Shown one piece after another: positions 7,517 through 15,594 of a stretch of 25,338 bases of DNA; the first letter of the stretch is position 1; each line of letters starts with the position of its first letter. The stretch is from a virus, in IMG/VR virus record IMGVR_UViG_3300044213_000138, positions 1 through 25,338 of that record, one strand, 5' to 3'. The translations under genes were made by a program, and so were the position numbers. The notes below the pieces were generated by a model. The model searched no databases and had not been told where the DNA came from. It worked only from the letters and a program-made list of their open reading frames with translations.

Positions 7517-8379
7517 TGCAAAATTTTTTAGGTAAAGATGGTTTCTTGTGGTGGATGGGTGTTGTAGAATCTAGAAATGATCCATTGAATCTAGGCAGAT
7601 GCCAAGTACGTATATTTGGTCACCACACAGAAAATTTAAATGAGATTCCAACTTCAGATTTGGCTTGGGCTCTTCCATCATATTCTCCGAACGCAGCTTG
7701 GGTATCATCAACTCCTATTCCTGGTGATTTTGTTTGGGGTTTTTTCACCGATGGTGCATCAGCGCAATTTCCAATTATTGTAGGTGTGTATCCCGGTATA
7801 CCAAAAAGTGGTCCAACATCTGCTGGATTCTCTGAAGGAACACATTATCCTGTAAACGAACCAACTACGAGTCGATTATACAGAAATGAAAAGATTGAAC
7901 AAACACCAATTGGTTATCACAATTCCAACCTAGATAGTAATAGTCTGTTTAGTGAACCATCATCAAAATATGCAACAAAACCACCATATAATAACGTAAC
8001 AGAGACAATTGCACACGTTTTTGAGATGGATGATACACCTGGTGCTGAAAGAATTCACTTAAATCACAAGGCAAACACTTTCTTTGAAATTGCACCTGAT
8101 GGAAGTATGGTCACTAAAGTTCAAGGTGACAATTTTTCAATTTACATAAAGGACAATAATGTTCACGTGAAAGGTGTATGTAATATTGTTGTTGACGGTG
8201 ACACAAACATTCAAGTTGGTGGTAAAGTGACCGGAACAGCTGCATCTTGGAACTTGACTGGTGATATTAATGTGACAGGAAAAATTACTGCGTCAGGTGA
8301 TGTAGTTGGTGGTGGCATCAGTTTAGATAATCACACTCATCCCGACCCACAAGGCGGAAGTACAGGTAATCCGCAGTAA
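7516..8379 (+). CDS. gp5: gp5-like central spike protein without lysozyme domain
   Basis: This 287-residue protein forms the trimeric spike under the hub. Residues 10-95 are an OB-fold: WWMGVVESRNDPLNLGRCQV, VRIFGHH, PIPGDFVWGFFTDG and FPIIVGVYPGIP. Residues 165-265 are short beta repeats typical of an intertwined beta-helix needle. The protein ends ISLDNHTHPDPQGG; His273 and His275 form the HxH motif that binds metal at the apex of VgrG/gpV-type spikes. The T4 gp5 lysozyme domain (about 160 residues) is absent. The open frame begins 9 codons earlier, but the ATG at 7516 overlaps the gp27 stop and gives the typical start MQNFLGKDGF, so I chose it. AAGGAA overlaps its stop. Confidence 0.87.
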   Translation: MQNFLGKDGFLWWMGVVESRNDPLNLGRCQVRIFGHHTENLNEIPTSDLAWALPSYSPNAAWVSSTPIPGDFVWGFFTDGASAQFPIIVGVYPGIPKSGPTSAGFSEGTHYPVNEPTTSRLYRNEKIEQTPIGYHNSNLDSNSLFSEPSSKYATKPPYNNVTETIAHVFEMDDTPGAERIHLNHKANTFFEIAPDGSMVTKVQGDNFSIYIKDNNVHVKGVCNIVVDGDTNIQVGGKVTGTAASWNLTGDINVTGKITASGDVVGGGISLDNHTHPDPQGGSTGNPQ

Positions 8380-8393
8380 GGAAATTTCGAAAA

Positions 8394-8441
8394 ATGTCGT
8401 TCCGGCCCCAAAAATCTCCGGACGGAAGCTCGAGTTCCTAA
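8394..8441 (+). other. Possible 15-codon microORF between gp5 and gp25
   Basis: An ATG at 8394 opens 15 codons (MSFRPQKSPDGSSSS) before a TAA. A fair Shine-Dalgarno, AAGGAA at 8378-8383, lies 10 bases upstream. The sequence is more GC-rich than its surroundings and overlaps possible hairpins. It may be a remnant of a lost small gene or may not be translated. I recognise no family. Confidence 0.2.
8400..8438 (+). other. GC-rich structured intergenic segment with overlapping inverted repeats
   Basis: TCCGG (8401-8405) can pair with CCGGA (8418-8422), or TTCCG (8400-8404) with CGGAA (8423-8427). A near-palindrome, GGAA-G-CTCGAG-TTCC, spans 8424-8438. No U-tract follows, so it is not a standard intrinsic terminator. 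It lies in the 95-bp gap between gp5 and gp25. RNA processing or attenuation is possible; this is inference from pairing alone. Confidence 0.4.
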
Positions 8442-8474
8442 AAAGCGTTTTACTCCTAGACAACTAAATAAAAC

Positions 8475-8867
8475 ATGGCAAACCTACAGAAAATATACTC
8501 AGACATAGACTTTACATTCGCCAAGAAACCGGTGGTGGGTGATGTTGCCTTGAGTTATGATACTCAAGCGGTTATTCGTTCCATCCGAAACATTTTGTTG
8601 ACGAACCACTATGAAAAGTTGTTTGACCCCGATTTTGGTAGCAATATCGATGCTCTGTTGTTTGAAAACTTTTCACCAATCACAAGTGGCATTTTGGAGA
8701 ATGAGATTGCGACTGCAATTAAGAACTATGAACCAAGAGCTATATTAAAAAATGTTAATGTTGTACCGGATGAAATTAACAATGCGTATTCCGTTACATT
8801 ATCATTCTATTTGCAAAATTCTGCAACAGCTACAACAATATCATTACTTCTAGAGAGAAACAGATAA
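8475..8867 (+). CDS. gp25: gp25-like baseplate wedge protein
   Basis: This 130-residue protein (T4 gp25 is 132) is a clear gp25, homologous to TssE of type VI secretion systems. It shows IYSDIDFTFAKKP (7-19), the DTQAVIRSIRNILLTNHYEK helix (29-48), DPDFGSNIDALLFEN, and Glu86-Pro87-Arg88 in NYEPRAILKNVNV, the EPR motif conserved across gp25 and TssE. gp25 joins the wedge to the first sheath ring and triggers sheath assembly. The start has no Shine-Dalgarno; ACTAAATAAAAC directly precedes the ATG. gp6, its wedge partner, begins 1 base after its stop. Confidence 0.95.
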   Translation: MANLQKIYSDIDFTFAKKPVVGDVALSYDTQAVIRSIRNILLTNHYEKLFDPDFGSNIDALLFENFSPITSGILENEIATAIKNYEPRAILKNVNVVPDEINNAYSVTLSFYLQNSATATTISLLLERNR

Positions 8868-8868
8868 G

Positions 8869-10947
8869 ATGGCATCAGCTAATTCTAATATCAATATCAC
8901 TGATTTGGATTTTAATAATATTAAAACAAATCTAAAGCAGTTTTTACAGGCACAAAACACACTCAAAGATTACAACTTTGATGGTTCAGCACTTTCTGTT
9001 CTACTAGATGTGTTAGCATATAACACACAGTATAATGCATATTACATGAACATGGTTGCAAATGAAATGTTCTTGGATTCTGCAATTATGCGTTCGTCTG
9101 TTGTTTCTCATGCAAAAGTTCTAGATTACACACCAAAATCAGCTATTGGTCCTACCGCAACAGTTGATGTGGTTGTTAATCAAGTTGGAACTTCTTCACT
9201 GACAATGCCAGCTTACACACATTTCTTGTCTGAAGCTATTGATGGTGTGAACTACAACTTTGTGACACTAAATTCATATACAGTTAACACTTCTTCAAAT
9301 ACCGCAACATTCAATAATGTTGAACTAAAACAGGGTATTCCTTCCAGTGTTTCATATACAGTAGACTTGACAACTAATCCAGGTGCTGTATTTGAGATTC
9401 CAGAAACAAACGTTGACACCACCACACTTATTGTGCAAGTGCAAAAGACTTCATCAAACAATACATTCCAAGTTTATAATCCAGCAACCGATTTCTTGAC
9501 ACTAGACTCAACATCACAAGTATATTTCTTGCAAGAGTCTTTGACTGGCACATACCAAGTGTATTTTGGTGATGGAATCTTGGGTAACCAATTGTCGAAC
9601 GGAAATGTAGTTACAATTAATTATGTTGTAACTCAAGGTACAGCTGGTGCAGGCGCAAATAATTTTGTGTTGATGGATACAATTGGTGGTCATTCAAACA
9701 CATTCGTATATTCAATTACACAGGCATCACAGGGTGGTGACAAAGAATCAATTGATTCTATTAAATTCCAAGCACCAAAATCATATTCTGCACAAGGTCG
9801 TGCTGTTACCAAAGACGATTACATTACAATCATTCAACAAAATAGTCTAGGTTATTCATTTGATGCAGTTAATGTTTGGGGTGGTGAAGAAAATAATCCT
9901 CCAGTATATGGCCAGGTATTTGTTTGTATCAAACCAACTGGTGCATACACTTTAACCGACAATCAAAAATTATTGATTAAAGAAAGTATTATCAATCCGG
10001 TGTCAGTCATGACTGTCACACCAACCATTGTTGACCCCGATTACACTTTCATCAAAATTAATTCAAATGTTGTATATGACCCTAAAAAGACAGCACTCAA
10101 TACAACACAGTTGCAGGGTCAAATTGTTAATGTTATTCAAAACTTTTCCAATAACAATTTAAACACATTCAATTCAACGTTCTCAGGTTCTAGTCTTATC
10201 TTGGCAATTTCCAATGCAGACCCATCTATTAAGGCTGCGGATTATTCAATCCAATTGCAAAAGAAATTCTATCCAATATTGAGTTCTTCAAACTCATACA
10301 CATTTGATTTTGGTGTGCCTTTAAATAAAGGCGTCTTGACCAGTGGTGTAAGTACTTTCCCTGCACTGCAATTTAGAGACCCATCAAATTCTGCAAACAT
10401 TATCGATGGCATATACATTGAAGAAAACCCATCAGAAACTATTGGTGTGGACTCAATACAATTAACTAATTCTGGTTACAGTTATCAATTGCCACCAGTA
10501 GTTACTATTATGGGTGATGGTATTGGTGCAACCGCAGTTTCACAGATTAACGCATCAGGACAAATTACAAAAATAACAATCACAAACGCTGGACAAAATT
10601 ATACACAAGCAGTAGTTGTGATTACACCGGCAGCAACAGACGGTACAGGTACAGGTGCTGCAGCTGTGGCAATATTACAGGGACAATTTGGAACGCTAAG
10701 AAGTTTCTATTACAATTCAAAGAATGTAAAAACAATTTTCAATCCTAATGTGGGAACAATTGACTACATCAATGGTGTTGTAAAATTGAATTCTTTCTCA
10801 CCACTAGATGTGGATAATCCACTAGGTCAATTAACTGTTTCTGTAAATCCAAAATCAACAATCATTTCTTCTACCTTCGATAAGATAATTACTGTAGATG
10901 CATTTGACCCAACAGCAATTAATGTTAATTTAACGGTTAAAAATTAA
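8869..10947 (+). CDS. gp6: gp6-like baseplate wedge protein (baseplate J-like)
   Basis: This 692-residue protein (T4 gp6 is 660) starts with the typical helical region: ITDLDFNNIKTNLKQFLQ, DYNFDGSALSVLLDVLAYNT, then YYMNMVANEMFLDSAIMRSS and AKVLDYTPKSAIG. The baseplate-J-like core follows, with VYFGDGILGNQLSNGNVV and APKSYSAQGRAVTKDDYITI. gp6 dimers form the iris-like ring that ties wedges together and opens on contraction. Residues about 525-607 carry a Gly/Tyr-rich beta module (TNSGYSYQLPPVVTI ... TNAGQNYTQAVVVI) that T4 gp6 lacks as far as I know; related modules occur in gp7, gp8 and the giant protein downstream. Its stop overlaps the gp7 ATG (TAATG). Confidence 0.92.
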   Translation: MASANSNINITDLDFNNIKTNLKQFLQAQNTLKDYNFDGSALSVLLDVLAYNTQYNAYYMNMVANEMFLDSAIMRSSVVSHAKVLDYTPKSAIGPTATVDVVVNQVGTSSLTMPAYTHFLSEAIDGVNYNFVTLNSYTVNTSSNTATFNNVELKQGIPSSVSYTVDLTTNPGAVFEIPETNVDTTTLIVQVQKTSSNNTFQVYNPATDFLTLDSTSQVYFLQESLTGTYQVYFGDGILGNQLSNGNVVTINYVVTQGTAGAGANNFVLMDTIGGHSNTFVYSITQASQGGDKESIDSIKFQAPKSYSAQGRAVTKDDYITIIQQNSLGYSFDAVNVWGGEENNPPVYGQVFVCIKPTGAYTLTDNQKLLIKESIINPVSVMTVTPTIVDPDYTFIKINSNVVYDPKKTALNTTQLQGQIVNVIQNFSNNNLNTFNSTFSGSSLILAISNADPSIKAADYSIQLQKKFYPILSSSNSYTFDFGVPLNKGVLTSGVSTFPALQFRDPSNSANIIDGIYIEENPSETIGVDSIQLTNSGYSYQLPPVVTIMGDGIGATAVSQINASGQITKITITNAGQNYTQAVVVITPAATDGTGTGAAAVAILQGQFGTLRSFYYNSKNVKTIFNPNVGTIDYINGVVKLNSFSPLDVDNPLGQLTVSVNPKSTIISSTFDKIITVDAFDPTAINVNLTVKN

Positions 10948-13900
10948 TGGTAGCACTTAACAATAAAACCTCATTACTGGTACCATACCAATTACCGGAA
11001 TATATCAGGGATAATCCAGATTATTCCAACTTTGTTGTGTTCCTACAAGCTTACTATGAATGGATGGAGTTGAATGATACTTCAAATTCCACATCATCTA
11101 TAGTAAGTTCAACAAGTCAAGGTCCAACTTTTGCTGCAAAGAATCTATCAAATTATTTTGATATCGATAATACAGTAGATGGATTTCTGAATTATTTTGT
11201 CAATGATTTTCTTCCTTATTTTCCAGAAGATGCATTAACATCAAAAGATAAAGCTGTTAAGGTTGCTAGACAACTATACAAATCAAAAGGAACACCTGCT
11301 TCTTACCAATTCCTGTTCAGAGTATTGTACAATTCAGATTTTGATTTTTACAATACAGATGAAGCTGTTCTGAAATCATCAACGGGTACTTGGTTTGTAC
11401 CAAAAAGTTTAAAACTTGCAACAGATGATAATAGATTTCTACAATTGCAAACACAAGTTGGCGGTAACTACAGAGTCTTTGGTGAAACATCAAAGTCTTT
11501 TGCCACCATTGAATATGTAACATTTGCTGGTAATAAAACAGAGATTTTCATTTCAAATATTGAGAGATTGTTTCAGTCTGGTGAAATGTGTCGTATTGTT
11601 GATGCATACAATCAAGATATCATTATTAATGGAACAAACCTACGTGCAAAATTAGTAGGTCAAATCTCATCAATTAATATTAATCCAAACAACAGAGGAT
11701 TGTTCTATAATCCAGGTGACCCTGTTGTTGTTTATGGTGGTTTAAGTCCTGATGTTGTCAATCCTGTTGGTGCAACAGCAGAAGTTGGTCAAAGCACATC
11801 TGGTTCTGTACAGTTCATTAATTTGATTACAGATGGTTATGGTTATTCCACAGATTCATCGGTATCAACACAACCAGCAAACACAGCAATAGCTTTCACC
11901 AAACTAAACCCTGGCGCAAAAGCACCTATTGCTATAGTTGGTTCTGTTGATCCATCCAAAATTGCCAATGTAGCAATGATTCCTATTGATTCAATTTCAT
12001 TGAAATCTTTGCACTATATCGGCAACATTGCTTACTCACAAATACACCAATCAAATGGTGTAAGTAGTTTCGGACCAAACACACAACCAAGTCCAGTAAC
12101 AAATCAAAACTACACTCAAGAATCATATACTTTTGCAAACAACTTAAGTGCAAATGCAAACACCACACTGGCTAATGCATTATCATTCATTTCATTCTCA
12201 ACATATCCATTATCATCAGTTGTTGTAGAAAGTGGTGGTGGCGGTATTACAACTGCACCAACAGTTCAAGCGGAATCACTATATGGCACAGATGTTGTTG
12301 GCAGTTCAGCATTATTGAGTAGTTTGGGTGTACTAGGTCCTATACAAATCGTAAATGCAGGTAGTGGTTATGTCGTTAATGACACCATCAAATTCAATGG
12401 TGGTGCAGGTTATGGTGCATACGCAAACGTAACAAACGTTGATGCCACTGGTGCAATCACTGGTGTTAATTATGTTTTCAAACCAGGCGAATCACCACAC
12501 CACTATCCATTAGGTGGTATGGGTTATAATAACACAAAATTACCTATACTGAGTGTTGTATCACAAAATACACAAGCATCAAATGCTTCACTATATGTTC
12601 CTGCAATTTTAGGAACAGGAGCCACATTCTCTTTGTCTGTGGACCGTGCAGGTTCAATAACAACAATCAATATTACAAATCCTGGTGAAGATTATGTCTC
12701 AGCACCTAGTATATCATTGAGAGTGCAAGATATTATTGTTGCAAACGTACCATTGAATAATTTCCCGGATAAAGGTGACATTCTATATCAAGGCACTGCT
12801 GGTCCAAACACAGCATCATATTATGCATACTTCGATTCTTTAACACAACTAACAAACAATTTAGATACAACAAAACAATTGTGGAATTTGAGAGTATATA
12901 ACTACAGTTCTCAACCAAAACCAAATCTAATAATCAAATGTGCTGATGCAAACGACTTTGCATTTGGATATGTTGATGATTACGATGCAGACTCATTGAT
13001 TCAATATTCATTGGCAAATACCGCTTATGCAGCAAACTCATTCTTCTCTGGTAGTCCGGAATATAACTCAAATGGTGTTAAGAATTATGGTGACGGAACT
13101 GCATTAGCAACAGCTAAGTTCTTAAATGGTTTGGCTATTGGCCAGGGTCAATACCTAACACAACAGGGTCAACCAAGTGGTTTCAGTGTTCTACAAAACG
13201 TAGACTTTAACAGTTTCACATACCAAATTACTGTAGAAAAAGAAATACAAAAATACAGAAGTGTGTTGTTGAATTTGTTGCACCCATCAGGAACACATAT
13301 GTTGGGCCGTTATTCAAATCGTGCCATCGATTACTTTAATTTGGAATCTTCTGAAATCATTAGTATCGGTCATTCATTGTATTTCTATACACAAACAGCT
13401 GCTGCAAATGTTCAGATGTTGTTGACTGGTAACACAGACCCCTGGAGTAACGCATACGCACCATCAACAAATATCGTCAAGTTTAATAACCTATCTGGCG
13501 CAAACTTAGGAAACATCATTTTTGCCAATACATCTACATTGGCCTTGGTTTCCAATTTTGGTGAAACAGTTTCTTCAATTGTTACTGGTGTTGACCATGC
13601 AAACAACATTGTTACATTGTCCTCAAATGTGTTCTTAGGTTTCACCAATGTCGCAAGTGCTTCTTGGAGTACAGTACCTAACACAATAAATATTACATCA
13701 CTATCCAACACCTATAATATCATTAATAATGGTAATTATAGTAACACAAGTTATCCAATGATGGATATCATTCGTGCAGGCGATACACTGCAAGTGTATG
13801 TGACTTCTGTGAGTGGAAACACATTGGTTCTGCCAATGTTAACCTCATCGGTAGTGAGTTCAGTAGATTATATTAACAACATTGTACACTTAACAAATAA

Positions 13901-14018
13901 CTTGTCATTTAGTGGCAACAGTGTTAATGGTGTGGTCAGCATCGTAAGGTCCTATAATGCTGGTGGAACCATAGCAAACTCCAGCCAAGTTATCATATAT
14001 AATACTCAAGGTGTATAA
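10947..14018 (+). CDS. gp7: gp7-like baseplate wedge protein
   Basis: This 1023-residue protein is close in length to T4 gp7 (1032) and sits between gp6 and gp8 as in T4. The start LLVPYQLPEYIRDNPDYSNF, then VVFLQAYYEWMELND and FLNYFVNDFLPYFPEDAL, and KVARQLYKSKGTPASYQFLF are typical of wedge proteins of this lineage. The middle (about 285-595) has at least four Gly/Tyr-rich beta segments, such as NAGSGYVVNDTIKFNGGAGY and TNPGEDYVSAPSI. A helical stretch, YRSVLLNLLHPSGTHMLGRY, occurs near residue 780. The last 200 residues are repetitive beta. Its TAA stop is followed in the same frame by 24 further sense codons that look protein-like (see 14019-14093), so the true end is in question. Confidence 0.78.
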   Translation: MVALNNKTSLLVPYQLPEYIRDNPDYSNFVVFLQAYYEWMELNDTSNSTSSIVSSTSQGPTFAAKNLSNYFDIDNTVDGFLNYFVNDFLPYFPEDALTSKDKAVKVARQLYKSKGTPASYQFLFRVLYNSDFDFYNTDEAVLKSSTGTWFVPKSLKLATDDNRFLQLQTQVGGNYRVFGETSKSFATIEYVTFAGNKTEIFISNIERLFQSGEMCRIVDAYNQDIIINGTNLRAKLVGQISSININPNNRGLFYNPGDPVVVYGGLSPDVVNPVGATAEVGQSTSGSVQFINLITDGYGYSTDSSVSTQPANTAIAFTKLNPGAKAPIAIVGSVDPSKIANVAMIPIDSISLKSLHYIGNIAYSQIHQSNGVSSFGPNTQPSPVTNQNYTQESYTFANNLSANANTTLANALSFISFSTYPLSSVVVESGGGGITTAPTVQAESLYGTDVVGSSALLSSLGVLGPIQIVNAGSGYVVNDTIKFNGGAGYGAYANVTNVDATGAITGVNYVFKPGESPHHYPLGGMGYNNTKLPILSVVSQNTQASNASLYVPAILGTGATFSLSVDRAGSITTINITNPGEDYVSAPSISLRVQDIIVANVPLNNFPDKGDILYQGTAGPNTASYYAYFDSLTQLTNNLDTTKQLWNLRVYNYSSQPKPNLIIKCADANDFAFGYVDDYDADSLIQYSLANTAYAANSFFSGSPEYNSNGVKNYGDGTALATAKFLNGLAIGQGQYLTQQGQPSGFSVLQNVDFNSFTYQITVEKEIQKYRSVLLNLLHPSGTHMLGRYSNRAIDYFNLESSEIISIGHSLYFYTQTAAANVQMLLTGNTDPWSNAYAPSTNIVKFNNLSGANLGNIIFANTSTLALVSNFGETVSSIVTGVDHANNIVTLSSNVFLGFTNVASASWSTVPNTINITSLSNTYNIINNGNYSNTSYPMMDIIRAGDTLQVYVTSVSGNTLVLPMLTSSVVSSVDYINNIVHLTNNLSFSGNSVNGVVSIVRSYNAGGTIANSSQVIIYNTQGV

Positions 14019-14093
14019 TACTTCCCTGAGATTGCAGATAACTATGGTAATTCTATTATAACCAAGGACGGAAATTACATTCTATTAGGATAA
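14019..14093 (+). pseudogene. In-frame coding-like extension after the gp7 stop (24 codons)
   Basis: Directly after the gp7 TAA (14016-14018) the same frame continues for 24 sense codons beginning YFPEIADNYGNSIITKDGNY and ends at a TAA at 14091-14093. The composition is protein-like. If the stop were a Tyr codon, the joint would read TQGVYYFPEIADN without a break. It may be a decayed C-terminus, a readthrough extension, or a sequence error at one base. I recognise no homolog. Confidence 0.45.
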
Positions 14094-14096
14094 AAG

Positions 14097-14171
14097 ATGA
14101 GTCAAATTAAAATTTCTCAATTACCAGTACTGCCGAACACCAGTTCGAATACATTGCAAATACTTAAATAA
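14097..14171 (+). pseudogene. 24-residue ORF resembling the N-terminus of a phage structural protein (truncated)
   Basis: An ATG with a good Shine-Dalgarno (AGGA at 14087-14090, 6 bases upstream) opens MSQIKISQLPVLPNTSSNT and ends at a TAA after 24 codons. The MSQIKISQLP opening is a common N-terminal signature of fibre and structural proteins in aquatic T4-like phages, which normally continue for hundreds of residues. This is probably the stub of a deleted gene, though a real small peptide cannot be excluded. It is in the same frame as gp7, so 10947-14171 is one frame broken by two TAA codons. Confidence 0.45.
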
Positions 14172-14181
14172 ATAATACACT

Positions 14182-15585
14182 ATGGCTAATCAAAACTTCT
14201 TAACATATGGTGCAAAGGTTTCAGAAATTGAACAGATGTATTTTACCCCTGTTGCTGTAACGACTTTTAATCCATCAGTTCCTATTGGAACATTATATTG
14301 TTTTCTTTCTAAGGTAACTCCTTGGGCAGCAAATAATGTTCCTGTTCCAACACAAGACCAAAAATCAATCAAACAGATTTTCAAGAATATGTTTGTGGCC
14401 AAGTTGATAACACCATCAAATATTTCTCCAGTTGTTCAGAGAATTGATTGGACAGCTAACACTGTATACCAATTCTATCGTGATGATATTGATATGTTCG
14501 CAACAAATCCTGACAACACCTTGGTAAATCAGTTCTATGTTAAGAATCGTTATGACCAAGTGTTTAAATGTTTGTGGAATGATGGCGGAGACCCATCAAC
14601 ACAAGAACCATATTTCCAACCAGGTCAATATAACACAGATAACATCTATTATGGTAACGATGGTTACAAATGGAAATATATCTACACCATAGACACCGGT
14701 TCTAAAGTTAAGTTTATGGATGCAAACTGGATTCCTGTATCGATTGGCCAAAATACACCCAATCCTGTGGTTGCAGCTGGTCTAGGAAGTATTGATGTTA
14801 TCAATGTAACTTCTGGTGGCACAGGTTATGATGCTGCAAACAATCCAATTACTATTACCGTTGTAGGTGATGGCACAGGTGCTACCGCACAAGTTGGTAC
14901 TGTTACTGGTGGTGTAATCCAGGACGTTGTGGTGATAACTCCCGGTTCAGGTTATACTCAAGCTAATGTTGTAATCAGTTCTTCTAATAATGTCGGTTCT
15001 GGTGCAACAGCAATTGCTCCAGCGTCACCAATTGGTGGTCATGGATTTGATGCCGTTTCAGAACTAGGTTGTTTTAATGTCATGGTTACATGTGAATTTG
15101 ATGGAACAGAAAACACAACAGGCACAATAGAGGTGCCAACCAATGACGGCAATGGAAATCCAATTGAGTATTATCAAATGGGTGTTGTAATTAATCCGAC
15201 CACAAACTCATTGTATCCAAATCCAGCTAATGGTGCAATTTATAAAACAACAACCGATATCGTTGTTGCTTCTGCACCAGATACAGGATTCGTTTCAAGT
15301 GAAACTGTATATCAAGGTGCTTCACTTGCAACTGCATCATTTACCGCCACAGTTTTGAACTTTGAGTTGGCAACCAATCTGGTACACCTAATAAATATAC
15401 AAGGAACACCAGCAACAAACCAACCACTAAAAGGCACAAATTCAGGTGCAGTGAGAACCGTTCTAAATGTACAACCATTAGATTGGATTGTTGGTTCAGG
15501 ATATATTTCCTACATAGAGAATCTAACAGGAATTCAAAGAAGCCAAGACGGCAAAGAACAATTTAAGATTGTATTAAGTTACTAA
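14182..15585 (+). CDS. gp8: gp8-like baseplate wedge protein with inserted beta module
   Basis: This 467-residue protein fits gp8, although T4 gp8 is only 334. The N-terminus holds YGAKVSEIEQMYFTPVAVTT-type text, TLYCFLSKVTPWAANNVPVP and QIFKNMFVAKLITPSNISPV. Then come VYQFYRDDIDMF, NQFYVKNRYDQVFKCLWNDG and DGYKWKYIYTIDTGSKVKFM; the last is a strong gp8 signature. The C-terminus ends ENLTGIQRSQDGKEQFKIVL, also typical. Residues about 203-280 carry the Gly/Tyr-rich module (SGGTGYDAANNPITI, TPGSGYTQANVVISS), which roughly accounts for the extra length. gp8 dimers bridge gp7, gp10 and the outer wedge in T4. The start has no Shine-Dalgarno; AATAAATA at 14167-14174 lies 7 bases upstream. Confidence 0.87.
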   Translation: MANQNFLTYGAKVSEIEQMYFTPVAVTTFNPSVPIGTLYCFLSKVTPWAANNVPVPTQDQKSIKQIFKNMFVAKLITPSNISPVVQRIDWTANTVYQFYRDDIDMFATNPDNTLVNQFYVKNRYDQVFKCLWNDGGDPSTQEPYFQPGQYNTDNIYYGNDGYKWKYIYTIDTGSKVKFMDANWIPVSIGQNTPNPVVAAGLGSIDVINVTSGGTGYDAANNPITITVVGDGTGATAQVGTVTGGVIQDVVVITPGSGYTQANVVISSSNNVGSGATAIAPASPIGGHGFDAVSELGCFNVMVTCEFDGTENTTGTIEVPTNDGNGNPIEYYQMGVVINPTTNSLYPNPANGAIYKTTTDIVVASAPDTGFVSSETVYQGASLATASFTATVLNFELATNLVHLINIQGTPATNQPLKGTNSGAVRTVLNVQPLDWIVGSGYISYIENLTGIQRSQDGKEQFKIVLSY

Positions 15586-15594
15586 AGGAAGAAG

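Noticed and set aside
8400-8438. Intrinsic terminator between gp5 and gp25
   Set aside because: The inverted repeats are short and no T-run follows on either strand.
8380-8502. gp5 readthrough extension into gp25
   Set aside because: The frame after the gp5 stop is open for about 40 codons, but the text (basic, no beta-helix pattern) does not resemble a spike extension, and gp5 already ends with the complete HxH tip.
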